Source: Membranipora membranacea
Taxonomy: Eukaryota; Bryozoa; Gymnolaemata; Cheilostomatida; Membraniporidae
Assembly (NCBI GenBank): GCA_914767715.1
Contig: OU612069.1
Location: 15,559,387-15,623,386, forward strand
Length of the DNA stretch: 64,000 nucleotides
Direction of reading: 5' to 3'
Below the pieces are notes generated by a model. That model had not been told where the DNA came from. It searched no databases and saw nothing but the letters and a program-made list of their open reading frames with translations. A program made the position numbers and the translations under genes. How positions within the stretch are numbered: the stretch's first letter is position 1; each line of letters begins with the position of its first letter. Below are positions 37,665-50,136 of this stretch, in pieces.

Positions 37665-38304
37665 TCAAAATATTCACAGAAAAATCTCAAACTATCTGAT
37701 GAAAACGCAGTCTACCGAGTACTATTGGTAATTTAATGCTAGATCTTTTAATAGAGCCATAAGCCTATTCATAAGTAATACTGTATGACACATCATACTT
37801 GACTGTGGCCTTTCTCTACCAGTGTGAATCTTATGTAAAGAGGTTTATACAGGTAATCCAAAATTCCTTATCAAGCGGTGCACAAAAATTTCCTTTCATT
37901 CTAAATGAACATTCGTTTGACAGCAATGTATTGCACACTAGATATGATCGGGCAGCAATATAAATTTATTGCCTGCAAGTTTCAAGCTCCTGACCCTTTT
38001 TTATCTCATTAATGTACTCATGAGACGTGTACCACAGTTGTACCTTTCCTGGACCATCATGGCCATTTTTGTACCTTTTTCTAACTTGTACCCTTTATAA
38101 CACATTTATGGACCATATTCGTACCCTTTCAGAGGGTTACTTGGTACAATTCCAGAAGAAGGTACATGATTGTACCATTTCTTCTAATATGTACCCCTAT
38201 CAAGATGACATGTACCGTCTAGGTACCCTCTACGCCACTATAATGTACCCTGTATAAAATTGTACCTTTCTTGTACCCTGACAGTACCTTTAGTTTTTAC
38301 AGTG

Positions 38305-40394
38305 TAGAGGAGTAAAGATATATATATATATATATATACATCTTTATTGCAACAACCATCATCCGAAGATATTCTCCCTGATGTGCAAAGAAACCAAAAC
38401 AAAAAAACAATCGAAATAAAACTCAATTCAATGAAAATAAATGTTTTGACAAATTTACCTTTCTGTAGATATGTTGATGAACACACCGAACAAACATTGA
38501 TCAAAAAGATGAAAAACATTGATCAAAAAGATGAAAAACATTGACCATGATAACCATTCATCAGGAAAGAGTTCATCTAATCCGTGATCAAGAATTATAT
38601 GTTTTGCAATCATTCAATTGTCAGAGAATAATATTGTTGCCACCCTGAAACATTTTTATTCTGTAAATCACTGATGAATAATAAAATAAAATCAGAAAAA
38701 TGGAGGACTATATTTGCCACAACACTATGGTCTAATCCCTACTACATAGCACAAGTTTCTTGCAGCGGTAAAGCCTGAAGAGTTGTTTTGGCAGATTGTC
38801 CTCTTACTGTCTGTTTCTTCAAACTTGTACAACAATTATTTCAGATGGTGAAGTATTAAATATTTCCCGTACAGCTGTCAGTTTAAGTCTGACAGTAGTG
38901 ACATGTCAAGCGTCGCACACAGCTGATAGGCCCATATATGCCAAGGCAGCTATCTTGCATAGCATGTCAAAACTGTTTATTTTTAGATTCCTTCTTTTGG
39001 CCCCCCTCTACAACTGTGCCGCTGTGTTTAGCCACTATATATTTTTCAAAATCTTACTATATAATTTAAAGAAAAGTGTTATAAAAGCAGTAAGATGTCA
39101 GTTAAACACACTGTAAAATATAATGTTTGCAACATCAAAAATAGTGTATGTAATACGATAGTTTAATAATTATAGTAACAGTTCCATTTTACACATCCAG
39201 TGTCATACTTGGCTGTATGGGTTGGCAGGGCTGATAACTTTTCTGATAGCTGCAGCTTTTAGTTCTGCATTGTTAATAAATTCTGAATTCGAGACATTTT
39301 TTTTCTCGGGTGATCTGTCTTCTATATCTTGTAGTTTTCGCTTAATCCTTCTAAAGTTTTTTCAAGCTCAAAAACGTACATCATTAGTTTTTTTTAGGGT
39401 AACTCAATGCCCTGATCGTTTAACAAAATCATTAGTTATATTTTCTGTTGGTAATCGCATATTCCAGTGGAAATAATTGTATGAATCCAGACTGTAAAAG
39501 ATCATTTGGATATGTTTTGCCTCTGGTTTCAAACTAGACGAGACTTCAGGCTCGTTCAATCTCAAATGATGAGTTAGTATAATATGAAGCTGCAGGGTTG
39601 TAATATTTGTTTTGTTGGTGTTATAGGGGTGTGTGGAACCAGGTGTCTGGGTTGAGTTACGATTTGATATGTTTTATTATAACGATACGTGTTGTAAAAA
39701 ATGAAATAAGAGAAAAAACATTTCATAAATTCAGTTCTGATAAATGGCATAAATACCAATGACAATGCTAATGACATCAAATCATTGACAACAAAAAATC
39801 TGACATCAATAATATCAGTAATTTGAGCATCAATAAACATGAAAATAATAATATAAAACAAAATCTCACCTCAGTGATCCAGAACGCTCTCATCAAATCC
39901 AACGAATTAATAATCACAGGTAAAATTAAGGAAAATTCAATTATAGTATAACTGAAGAGAGATGCTCATTAATAGATAACCAAATCCACACTGAAGGGCA
40001 ATGCAGTAGTGCAAACTATAGAACCCACGACAAGGCAAACGAACCAATTATCATAGCCATGCGACCAATCAGGTCAGTGCTACTAACACATAGCAATTAC
40101 ACCACCACAAAGGCAATTGGTTCTGAGATTCAATGTGTGTATGGAAATCAAGTTATTCTTTCAAATTTGAAGTTGTTTGAATGCCATAGACTTTTGAATT
40201 GGATTTTGGATAGACTTTTGTTGAGGTGATTGTGTCTTCTCCATTCAAAATGTTATAAAAGCTACCTCTGATTTGAGCCTCCATTCTCTTGTCCCTTGCA
40301 AAATGTTTTTTACGCTTCAATTGTTATTCCTGAAGAGAAATAATCTGGAGCAGTTACTTCACTCCTTTGGGCGTACTACAAGGTTAAACTCCTT
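38305..40394. repeat. Region between the transposon and block D, partly shared with 49 kb
   Basis: 38311-38342 is a TA microsatellite bordered by AAAGA and TCTTT. 38503-38544 holds a 22-bp word (ending GATGAAAA) in two tandem copies. 38540-39060 matches 49100-49600, sharing CTAATCC, CAAGTTTCTTGCAGC, TATTTCCCGTACAGCTGTCAG and GTGACATGTCAAG. The rest (39060-40390) is AT-rich with no recognisable gene; the 84-96-codon frames there have no relatives I know. Confidence 0.6.
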
Positions 40395-43300
40395 AGCATG
40401 AATAATCTCATGTTGAGCTTGTTTACTAGTTTTGCTACCGGAGAATCAAGTTTTTTGATTAATTAGTTGATGTTTAGTGCAAGGATGATATAAAAAACAT
40501 ATTAAGTTAAATATAATAATCATTCACCGGGAAAGAATCAGTCAAATGGAAGAAAACATTTGCTTCTGGTTTGATCACTCATATATCAATATCTGACCTG
40601 TTTCCATATAGTGCACTGTACTTTTACCTTTTCTACTGCCACCGTTTTCAAATCGAAATAGTTAATAGCTGTTATTTCTGTTTTCGAATCAGTGAGTGTA
40701 TAAAGCACAAGGTTAGATATTTTCCTTTGTTATGTATATGGATATATGTGTGTACCATGATGTTAGAATCAGGGACCAAAACACATCTAGTAGTGATATG
40801 TTGGTTTTCAAAACTATTAATTTACCTGGTGATTTTTTTTCTCTCTCAGAGAATCTGTTGATCAAGATTAACTAGCTGTCCCTTTTTATGACTCCTGGAT
40901 AGATAGGAAATTCCATATCCTAACATTATATTAACCTTAACAAAAAGCTACAGTTAACTGAATGTTGTTATCCTGAGAGTTTTTCCTTCTCTTTAACTAA
41001 CCACTCGAATGTGCTTGTGCACCAGTGGTTTGGTATATTCCTCATAAGAAATACGATAATCATTATTGATGACTGTTGAAATCAAAGTTTTAAGGTGGTG
41101 AACTTTAAATCTAGATATGCATATTTGCATCCATTTAAGTCTTTTAATGTCTTTTGTTCATGGTATCACAGTAGTACACGGATAGAAATAATTATTATAA
41201 ATTGTGATGATCAAAAACTGATCGTTGAAAAAGTTATTAAAACCATTGGGCATTCAGACAATGATGAACACATAAACATATAAATACTCAAGACTGGAAA
41301 CTGTTGGGCCCTTTTTCTTCAGGCTTCCACTTGGAGTTTTTATAACTCACATTAATCACATATGTCTCTGTGTGGTGGCTTGAGAGAGATGTTGTATTGC
41401 ATTGTTGGTTTTGCCTAACTCAAGGTATTTCCATTCTTTCGCAAGCCTCTCCTATTGGTTTTCAGACATTAACGTTCTCTTGTACATAGTATACATGGAT
41501 GAGATAGTGTGACCCTTAGAAAGAAAATCCTATTGGTTTCTTTTCTCACATAGTGAGGTTCCAAATATAAGAAACTATCTATATGATTCCGAACCAGCCC
41601 CACTTTTTTCTCTGGTACCTTTTTGGCAGGTGATTGATAGTCTGTATGTACAGGACTTCTCACTTCATTAAGGTGCTTCAGGTGTCCTCAACCCTCGACT
41701 GGCTTAGTCATGTAGGTTGAGATATAATAGTTCACACACTCTTAGCAGTTCATCGTCATTACTTTGCATTGAATACTGAATTGGTTTTGAATATCATGTT
41801 TGAATAATGTTTGTTCCTTATCCGTAGAAGTTGCCGATATTGTCTTTGAATAGTATTTGGATGGTTCTGCCACCAATTGTCATGCATTTGCTGCTAAATA
41901 TTTTGCGATAAATCATTTCTGAGTACAATTTTTGATAAATGATGAAAAAAGGAATTAAAAGGGAAAAAGGAGCATATTCCAAATACTTAATAATGATATC
42001 CATATGAGTCTGATATAATGGTGCATCTGACTCAATTTACTGTCTCCAGAGTTTGGAATTACCAATTGTATCGGTATGAAATAATTATGAAAAATATTTT
42101 GCTTATAATATGTATAAATATAAACTAAAAATATTTGAAAGAAAAAAAAATTGTTGAGTGAGATGAAACATTAACTCTCTATAATTTGATTATTGATCTA
42201 AGATTACTGAAGAATTCAAAATTTAATTTATATAATTGATTATTATTTAGTGCATAGATGATAATTGACAAACATTAAAAATCATACATCAGGGCAGACT
42301 TTGTCCGAGAAGTGTTCATTTCAATTGATTATGAATCAGTGATTGAAATTTGTTGCGCCTTGAAACATGCTTATGTCATGCCCTTTTAACTGTGTATATA
42401 CTGGGTTGCTGTCCAAAATGCGCTGACGAGTGTGCAGGTGGTGGTGCAGTGCTGCTGATGATGCTGCTCACCGAAGGAGATACACTACTGTGTTGTTTGT
42501 ACCCAAGCCAGAGAATATACCGGCCCTACCAGCTGCCGGAGGACCACTACTTGTCGACCAAGAGAAGGAGGATGTCAAGGCTGGATTTTAGCCACCAAAG
42601 ATAGCTGCAATGCCACTTGATTGAGCACCATAAGGTAACTGCGTTGTGGTTGATGGAGATGTTTTGATAGGGGCACCTGTTAGGAAATTAATCTCATCGC
42701 TCATAGCAGCTGAAGATGAAATTGTGTCCGGGAACTGAAGAGCAGCCTTGTTACCAAACATGCTCGTCTGACTGTTACTGTTGCTTTTTATATGGGTCCA
42801 CTCAGGGCATCTAACATCTACAAATACAGATTGATTACTATAACTGAACTGAATAAAATAGTGACAAAATATATACAAACTCATGCATCCAGCATACAAT
42901 AAACAAAAAACATAGAAAAGATATGAAGTATAAATAAAGATAATGCACTAAAAATCAGATGAAGCTGCAAGGGGGGAAGGTCAAGGATGAAAAAATTTAT
43001 AACTAAGAACTGCTTTTATCTATACAGTGAGCTTTTTATGATTCTGAATAGCATTTTCAGGTTGTGGTTCTTTGTTAGAGATTTTAGTTTTGAATTCTTT
43101 TTTCGTTGGGCTATTCAGCCCTTCCATTCCACATTATTACTGGAGAGTTTTGTAATGGTTATAAATTTCTATCATAATTGAGGGCATCAGACAACTTTTC
43201 AGTTAGGATAAAAAATGTTTGATCTTATATGACTAGCACTCATTGCTGACTCGATCAAGGTATAACTTCTAGATTGTGACTAAGTTTAAGGAGGAAAGTG

Positions 43301-45274
43301 ATCATTTGTTCAACAACAAATTGTGAAATCTTTAGTGAAGCCAGGGATTGCTCTACCAGATAATTTTGCTAGGTTGCCTCTCAGCATACTTGAAATTAAC
43401 TGCAAGATAAGGGGAGGGGCAAGGGTAGTTTGAGTCTCTCAACATTGGCCTATTTGATCATGATGAGTTGTCAATTCACAAAATTATAATAATGAAATGA
43501 TAATGAAAATAATCATAATGCGAGTTTGAGAAGGTTGAGGGATACAAAATGTCCACCCGAATTTTATAACAGTATCACTGAAACCGTCATATGTTCTGCA
43601 TAAGTTATAATAGTTGTAAATTATGCAAGATAAAACATCGAAAGACATATTTGTGACTACGATCTTGTGTTTCCTCACTGAACATATTTTTTTGTCAGCT
43701 GTAGGTCCGAAATGATGTCATGCTTCCATGTTTTGCTCATTCATGTCTGTTATTCTTCAAACGTATACTTGAAGCAGATATTTTTGATTTTGTGAGATAG
43801 CATATTCATAGTCAGTATTGTTCATGTTTACCAGGTTCTAACAATGATAAGGTCAGCAAATGTCCAAAAGGCAACAATTTGGTTGCTGGTGTGATAGAGG
43901 CTTCTTATATGTTTGAGTCTTGATACATTCCACAGTATCTAGGTGTATCTGTGTGTTAGTGGTATAAGATTCATCTGCCTGAATCAGATTCTATCAAAAT
44001 CCAGCATGGGATGTAGATGGTTTGGCATCTGCCTTTCATTGAGGTATCCTTTATATACCCTTAAGTGAACGTTGAATCTGTTACACCCCGTATGGCGGAT
44101 GTTCTCTTATTTATTCATTAATATTCAAAGGTGATAATATAGTATGTATTGAGATAAAAAATAATGTGTTTTGCAGTAGCAGAGGTTAACTCTTTTCCTT
44201 TTTTCCGCATATTCCTTAAAATAGTTCTCCTGCAACCATGTTTCGATCATAGCACAGCAAGGAACCTTTCCTGAGTGTATATAGGCACTCTCTTTGGGCC
44301 TCTCCTCCTCTCATGTGCTGCTGTGTTGAGTGGATGCAACATCTCATAACTGCAGCATTTAGTTCTGCTTTATTTTAATGAAATTCTGCATGTCAGAATT
44401 TTCTTTAGCCCAAGATATGGAAACTTACTATTATAGATATGAACAGATTGACTAGTTTAAATTTGCAAGAATAAATGAAATTACTGGAAAAAAAAACATA
44501 ATTACCATTGAAATTTTGAGACAGTAATAAAATGATGATTGTACAGAGTTTTCCATCTCCTTTATCATTTGAGTTCTGTGTGGACCTCTTATAGATTCTT
44601 TAGGCATGTATCCAATAATCTTTAAAAGCCCTTCCTTTGATGATGACTCTTGGCATTACAATGTGAACATCAAGAAACTGTTCTATCCATTGTAACACGT
44701 TTTATTACTAGATTATTGGCTTTATTGGGTTGATTTTTATGCCTATGCCTATGCCTATTTTTATGTCTATTTTTTGACTGGAGTAATTGCTGCAAATTAC
44801 TTAATTATTTGATTTCAAGTAATGGCATTTCAATTGAAGAATAAGCTCCTTCTTATGTCGCCCGACAACAGCAGCGTCGAAATAAGATTGGGCTGCTTCT
44901 TCACCTCTCTGAAAATGAACCAGGCTTGCGCTCATTTGCATGAACACAATTAAAGATAGAATAACAATAAATATTTAACATTTGAGGTCAAAAAGGCAGG
45001 GAGAATAGTATTGTGTATGGTAACTGTAACTGCGTGTTGAAAATGATTTTTATGGCACAGTGCATTTTCATTCACCTTTGCCTCCCTGCATTGAAAGATC
45101 GCTGATGTGATAGGTTGGTGGTAGATACTTTTTTTGTTAAAAAAAATGAAATAAATTGAAAAAGAAGTATCATTATTATTTTGTACTTAAACACACAGAA
45201 TATTCGGTGTTGTTATATGAAGCTCCATGTAGATTTGAGTTCCATTGTGATACTGTGATTGTTAATCCTTTTGC
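40395..45274. repeat. Duplication block D (~4.9 kb)
   Basis: Partner of block C. Small differences are spread along it, for example deletions near 40575 (the segment at C 19865-20080 is absent) and 41030. Both copies run together to TGTTAATCCTTTTGC and then diverge abruptly, marking the right edge of the duplication. Confidence 0.85.
42390..42899 (-). pseudogene. FG-nucleoporin-like fragment, copy in block D
   Basis: Longest-open version of this family. The frame 42899-42588 includes SQTSMFGNKAALQFPDTISS, SPSTTTQLPYGAQSSG and AAIFGG, then a stop. Beyond it, degraded continuation includes PPPAHSSAHFGQQPS. An acceptor-like TTTGTAG precedes the codons for VRCPEW (about 42820). FG/YG words in a Ser/Thr/Gln setting point to a nuclear-pore FG protein. 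The stop before the second FG cluster and the lack of other exons argue that it is a fragment. Confidence 0.5.
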
Positions 45275-46675
45275 AATCTGTCTCTTATCTGCTTGAATGT
45301 GTTCTAGAGTTTGAATTTCTTTCAAGTGTGAAGATTGCTGATTATTGACTAGAATTTAATGTTAATTGAGCTTCTTGTACACCAAACAAATGAACAGTGC
45401 TAATATAGATAAATAATATGGCATGTTATCTGTGAACTTGTGAGCAATGATGAATGATCAATATGACCGAGACTAATAATATTAGAATACAAATGCCGAT
45501 ATTCTAGAGGAAGGGTGGTCAGATCAAATATGTGTAACTATGAGTGTTTTCTTCTATCTAGTGTCTGCTGTGCCAGCATAAAGTATGTGTCATTTAAGAA
45601 ATCCGTTATTCGAGCCTACAGTCTTATGCTCCCTCAAAACAGCTCCTATAGCTACTTCTGAGGTGAAAGATTCTTCACCACAGCCAGTACCACCTATTAT
45701 TTTTTCCTCATATTGGTTTGTTATCTCCATTCCAGCACTCCTACACTGAAGTATTGAACATTTGGTTTCTTTAAATATTTGGTACATAGATGATGAAATA
45801 ATGTATTGGAGATAAAACAATCAAACACTAGGTCAGGCCATATTTATATATATGTCTGTTTTCTACTACCTGTCCAACCCTTCAGAGTAAGTTTTTTTTC
45901 CGTTGTTTTCTGCCATTTCCTGTGTTCCAAGTACTGTTTCAATTAATACAAGATGAAAATTGAAAGAGGAAAGGAGTTACTGGTTTATAAGATTTGGTTT
46001 ATTGGCAATAGGTTTAGTCTAGCTCATGTTATCTATGTGATAATATGGAGGAAGGAGGTGCTCTTGAACTTGATGTCAAGGACTCTGATGACTGTAATTG
46101 GTTTGTGATCTAAACTTTTTTTTTATGTTGTGACATTTTACCTAATGCAAAAGCTTGACTGGTTGCTTTTTTTCAGCTCGGAATATCGGTATTGCGGTAG
46201 CCTAGTGGTATAGCTATTTAATTTACTCTTTCAGATTTGTGTCAAATCTCAGCATCTTGTAGTATTTTAGTATTATAGTAGGCCTTTAAAAAAGAACCAA
46301 ACTCAAAATCCTCAGCATAAACAAAGTTGATGGTTGTGGCGCATGTATATTCATAGATGCAGACCGCTTACATTTTTATTATAATTTAATTGTATATGTA
46401 GTGCATGTGAATGATAGGTTAAAGAAAACAATGCGTAACTGTGTCTGTCTGTGGTAAGTAAAGTATAATTTGCTATCAATCGACTGTTAAATTCGAAGGT
46501 AATCTTAAGATTGGCGGATTAGTTTGGAGATACCACCGGGGGAGTAGTCTTTTCGTCGGAAGGGAATTTTAGTTGGTGTGTCTGTTTTTGCAAATCACAA
46601 AGAAAGTTGTTTCAGCAAAAAGTATCAATTCCCTGTTTTTGGTACATCACTAGTGCATCAATATCAACAAAATGT

Positions 46676-46680
<5 letters not shown>
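45275..46680. other. Gene-free AT-rich stretch with weak repeat matches
   Basis: Begins where the C/D duplication ends. Parts at 45890-45990 and 46130-46200 are distant relatives of 19080-19140 and 19385-19450 in block A. The minus-strand frame at 45590-45820 is short and unrecognised. No gene supported. Confidence 0.4.
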
Positions 46681-46722
<42 letters not shown>

Positions 46723-46764
46723 TATAGTTATAGATATAGATATAGATATAGATATAGATATAGT
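46681..46764. repeat. (TA)n followed by (GATATA)n
   Basis: About 40 bp of pure TA passing into six imperfect GATATA hexamers. The hexamer probably grew from the TA tract. It abuts the start of a ~300-bp repeat member (GTGGTTTTCAAAACTATTAA), which suggests the microsatellite sits at a breakpoint of the copy. Confidence 0.9.
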
Positions 46765-47280
46765 GGTTTTCAAAACTATTAATTTACTTGGTGATCTTTT
46801 TTCTCTCTCAGAGAATCTGTTAATCACTATTAACTAGCTGACCCTTTTGATGAGTCCTGGATAGATAAAAAATTCCATATCCTAACATTATCTTAACCAT
46901 AACAAAAAGCTACAGCTGACATCAACAGTTAACTGAATAACTTGTGATCGTGATAGGTTTTCCTTCTCACTAACTCACCACTCGAATGTGCTTGTGCTCC
47001 AGTTGTTTGGAATACTCCTAAGTGGCCTTACTTCATTTATAAATGGAAATATGATAATCATTATTGATGACTACTGAAATCAAAGTTTTAATGTGCTGAA
47101 TTTTAATACTTGATATGCATATTTGCATGCATTTAAGTCTTTTAATGTCTTTTGTCCATGGTAACACAGTAGCATACGGATGAAAATAATTATTATAAAT
47201 TGTGATGATAAAAAACTGATCGTTGAAAAAATGATTAAAAATATTGGGCATTCAGACAATGATGAACATAATGATTGTAC
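46765..47280. repeat. Third copy of the 20.3-20.8 kb / 40.8-41.3 kb segment
   Basis: Matches C (about 20301-20810) and D (about 40803-41275) from GTGGTTTTCAAAACTATTAA to GGGCATTCAGACAATGATGAACA. It includes a ~300-bp repeat member. After 47280 the match stops. Confidence 0.8.
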
Positions 47281-48156
47281 ATAAATACATCCAAGGGCTG
47301 TAATCAGCTTTATTGTGCCATCATGGAGTCCTGGTCATGTGGATGAGTTGACAAATTGTCACAGGTTGTTTCTCATTTAATTTCATATTTCTCCCTCCAC
47401 AGCTGTATTTCTCTCAGATGGTCCATAAGCCAAAGATCTTTTTAATCTATTTACATGATCATTTTATTGCTGCAAGAGTGGTAACAGGTCAGCTTCTATC
47501 AGGCTGTATTGCAATCCAACATGGAACAGGTATCTCCTGCTAAACTATCTGTTGAGGTATCCTTAATATCATGAGTCAACACTATAACTGGTGTACAATT
47601 TGATCTATATACATTATTACAATTATGTGCCTGACTGTCAAGGTATATCCACAATGAGACTTTAAACTAACCAGATAGAGGCTCATTACACATTTACTCG
47701 TATCAGCCTAAGTACGGCAGAAGAGGGCTTTCCTTTTATTGCTGGTATTTAAAAACAAGAACATGAAAAGCTCATTGATAAGTGACAATGGATGACTGGA
47801 AACGACAAAAATAATATGTTTATTGAGCAAGCAAGATAACACAAAGATGATCACTATACAATGTTTAAGCATTTAACAGTTCAGCATATTATCTGTGACT
47901 AGATCAAAAATATCAACTGGAATTAAAATATGAAATAGTATCACAAAAAAACCTGCGTCATGTTATGCACCAATTACATGTAGGTGTTTTGTACCATAAA
48001 TACGAAATGGGAAGGAAACCTTCTTGTGACTGCATGTGTACACAGTACTAACAGGGCTAAGACCAACAGTTATGGAGAACGTGCCATACAGCTTGTTGAT
48101 GTAATAGAGGCTTTTTATATGTTTAAGTATTCATATGTTTTGCAGTATCACTGTCT
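47281..48156. other. Gene-free stretch
   Basis: AT-rich. The part from 47780 to 48000 distantly resembles 32540-32760 of block B (the segment lost from block A). No gene, RNA or sharp repeat was recognised. Confidence 0.4.
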
Positions 48157-48543
48157 CTACAGTGAATGGATTGCAATCTTTGAACTTTGTTCAGTATGTG
48201 CTGTTTCTGTTTCTTTCAGATTGCATTGAAATCCAGAATGGATTATAGTTAGTTGGTCAGTTGCGTCTTTGAGATAGCCTTCATCTAAAACTTCTACACT
48301 CTGTTCGATGCGCCTTGTCACTTGACTTGATGTTTTCTCTATCAAAGGAGATGAACTTGTGGGAGCAGATCCTTTTAACCAACCACAAGTTTCCCTCACC
48401 TCACCATACAAAGCAGTTTTGATTGTGAAAACATCTAACATGGTTAGTGATGACAAAAAACTATTGAGCTTTACAGACAAAAAATACAAAATTATTCTAG
48501 AAGGTCTGAATAGGATATTATGATTCCATTTGATCTTTGACAT
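48157..48543 (-). other. Longest minus-strand frame of the repeated region, unknown
   Basis: 128 codons open on the minus strand. The central part (SAPTSSSPLIEKTSSQ, then RIEQSVEVLDEGYLKDATDQ) looks protein-like, with balanced composition. The same frame in distant repeats reads similar but broken words, e.g. PMIGRTSSEV with LIKDVS near 26770 and GYIKDTS near 44060. This suggests that the repeated module once contained an exon. I do not recognise the protein. The first 40 residues are hydrophobic/AT-driven and probably non-coding. No complete splice model. Confidence 0.3.
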
Positions 48544-48899
48544 GAAATGTGATGATGGTTGTTTTTAAAGTATTATTCATTGGAATTTGGAAATAAATTT
48601 ACCTAAAAATAAGAATAAGAAATCTCAATGCATATTGTAATGTATAAGTTAAAAGTTATTTTGCATTTGCATTTGCAAAATTCAAAAGGGAAAGAGCAGG
48701 ATTTCCATTTCTCTGAACTGATATTTATAATTATTGTTCTGCTCATACCATACATTGGACTTGTAGAATTGACTTGTTTTTGTTGTTACCGCATGAGATA
48801 CATCAGTGAGAGCGGGAAAAATAACAGAAATTTCATTAGTAGGTGACAACGACACGCAAAAAATTGAGGAGTATTTTTTTTCAGACAACAATGAATTGC

Positions 48900-49600
48900 A
48901 TGTTTATACAAGGTTAGTTTGAATCGGCTGTAATTATTTGGAGCAGTTTTTTCACTTCTTTGAGGAACCTCCAAGCTCATACTCCTCAGCATAAACAAAC
49001 TCATGTGGAGCTTGTTTACCAGTTATGCTACTAGAAGATTAAGTCTTCTAGATTAATTATTAATAATTAGTGAAAAAATGATGGGCAAATGTAAAACAAT
49101 TGATCATAATAATCATTCACCAAAAAAAAGTTCATCAAATCCGTGACCAAGGATAATATGTTATGCATTCGTTTGCTTGCCAGAGAATAATGTTCTTGCA
49201 ACCATGATTCAGTTTTGTCTTCTCAATCACTAAGAAATAATGATCTAAAATCAGTAATATGGAGGAAAATATTTGCTACAACACTTTGGTCTAATCCCTT
49301 CTACGTAGCACAAGTTTCTTGCAGCTGTAAAGTATGATGAGTTGTCCTGGCCGGTTGTACTCATGCTGTCTTTGTTTCTGCAAACTTTCACAACACTCTT
49401 AATTATTTCCCGTACAGCTGTCAGTTCGAGTGTGCCAGTAGTGACATGTCAAGTGTTACAAACAGCTGATAGGCATGCCAATGCAGCTATCTTGCATGGC
49501 AGGTCCAAACTGTTTCTTTATAGATGTCTTCTTTGGGCCCCTTTCTACTACTGTGCTGGTGTGTAGAACCACTATATAATATTTGTGTAGTGGCATGTCA
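48900..49600. repeat. Paralogue of 34.8 kb + 38.5-39.1 kb without the transposon
   Basis: Its left part (AAACTCATGTGGAGCTTGTTTACC) matches 34810-34860 and its right part (from about 49100) matches 38540-39060. The two flanks of the 3.44-kb transposon are therefore joined here. This copy is the natural empty site. Plus-strand open frames (49342-49566) are shared with 38796-39000 but are shifted and broken, so not coding. Confidence 0.75.
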
Positions 49601-50136
49601 AAATCCAATCTAAGGTGATTTTTGAGTTTTCTGTTTTATAAAGCCAACTTATTGAGCTCTCTTTTCTGTGCATATTGCAATTTATTCTAGCTTCCTAGCT
49701 CAACTAGAAAGGAAAATATGAAGGAAATCAATCGGGACCAGCTCGAAGCTGGTGAAAACGGTATTTTAAAATAATGGGCGGCGAAGATTCATTATGCCGA
49801 CAGTCCTTGGATACGGCATTTTATTATTGCAAAAACTAATACAGAAACACACCTCTAGGTTATTCAGCCATGGCAAATCATCTGGCGACTTCAGTTTGAC
49901 CTTTTGGTGACCCAAGACACGTATATTCTAGGGTCAAAGTTGATGGTAAACGGATGCCCGAAATCAATACAATAACTATACAATGAGTTCAATTCAATTT
50001 TAGAGTTTCGCTATTCTTATGTTTAAATTTGTTTTGATAACTTATATTTGTCTGATCAATAATATTCTATTATGTATATATATTCAGGTGTATATATACA
50101 ACATATATATAATATATTATATATATTTATAGAAAA
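49601..50136. other. 3' flank of the DUF7869 gene
   Basis: No gene. From about 50070 to the stop codon at 50137 the DNA is mostly TATA-type words, probably 3' untranslated region of the minus-strand gene. A further TA-rich tract lies in that gene's last intron (50250-50310). Confidence 0.45.

Larger units (their letters stand above)
34862..38304. mobile_element. 3.44-kb TA-flanked DNA transposon with GGTAC-rich ends
   Basis: Bounded by perfect inverted repeats of at least 21 bp beginning CACTGTAAAAACTAAAGGTA (34862 on the left, the complement ending at 38304). TA lies on both sides (34860-34861 and 38305-38306). The outer ~460 bp on the left and ~280 bp on the right are packed with TGTACC/GGTACA words in both orientations, probably subterminal transposase-binding sites. 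The flanks join to GATACTAGAGGAG, matching the uninterrupted paralogue at about 49030 (GCTACTAGAAG), i.e. an empty site. The interior has no recognisable transposase; it holds a nested MITE (36611-36987), G-runs and a 30-bp palindrome. The TA target suggests the Tc1/mariner or ISL2EU type, unproven. Non-autonomous. Confidence 0.85.

Noticed and set aside
46607-46837. Ile-Tyr / Ile-Asp repeat proteins
   Set aside because: Translation of the (TA)n-(GATATA)n microsatellite on both strands.
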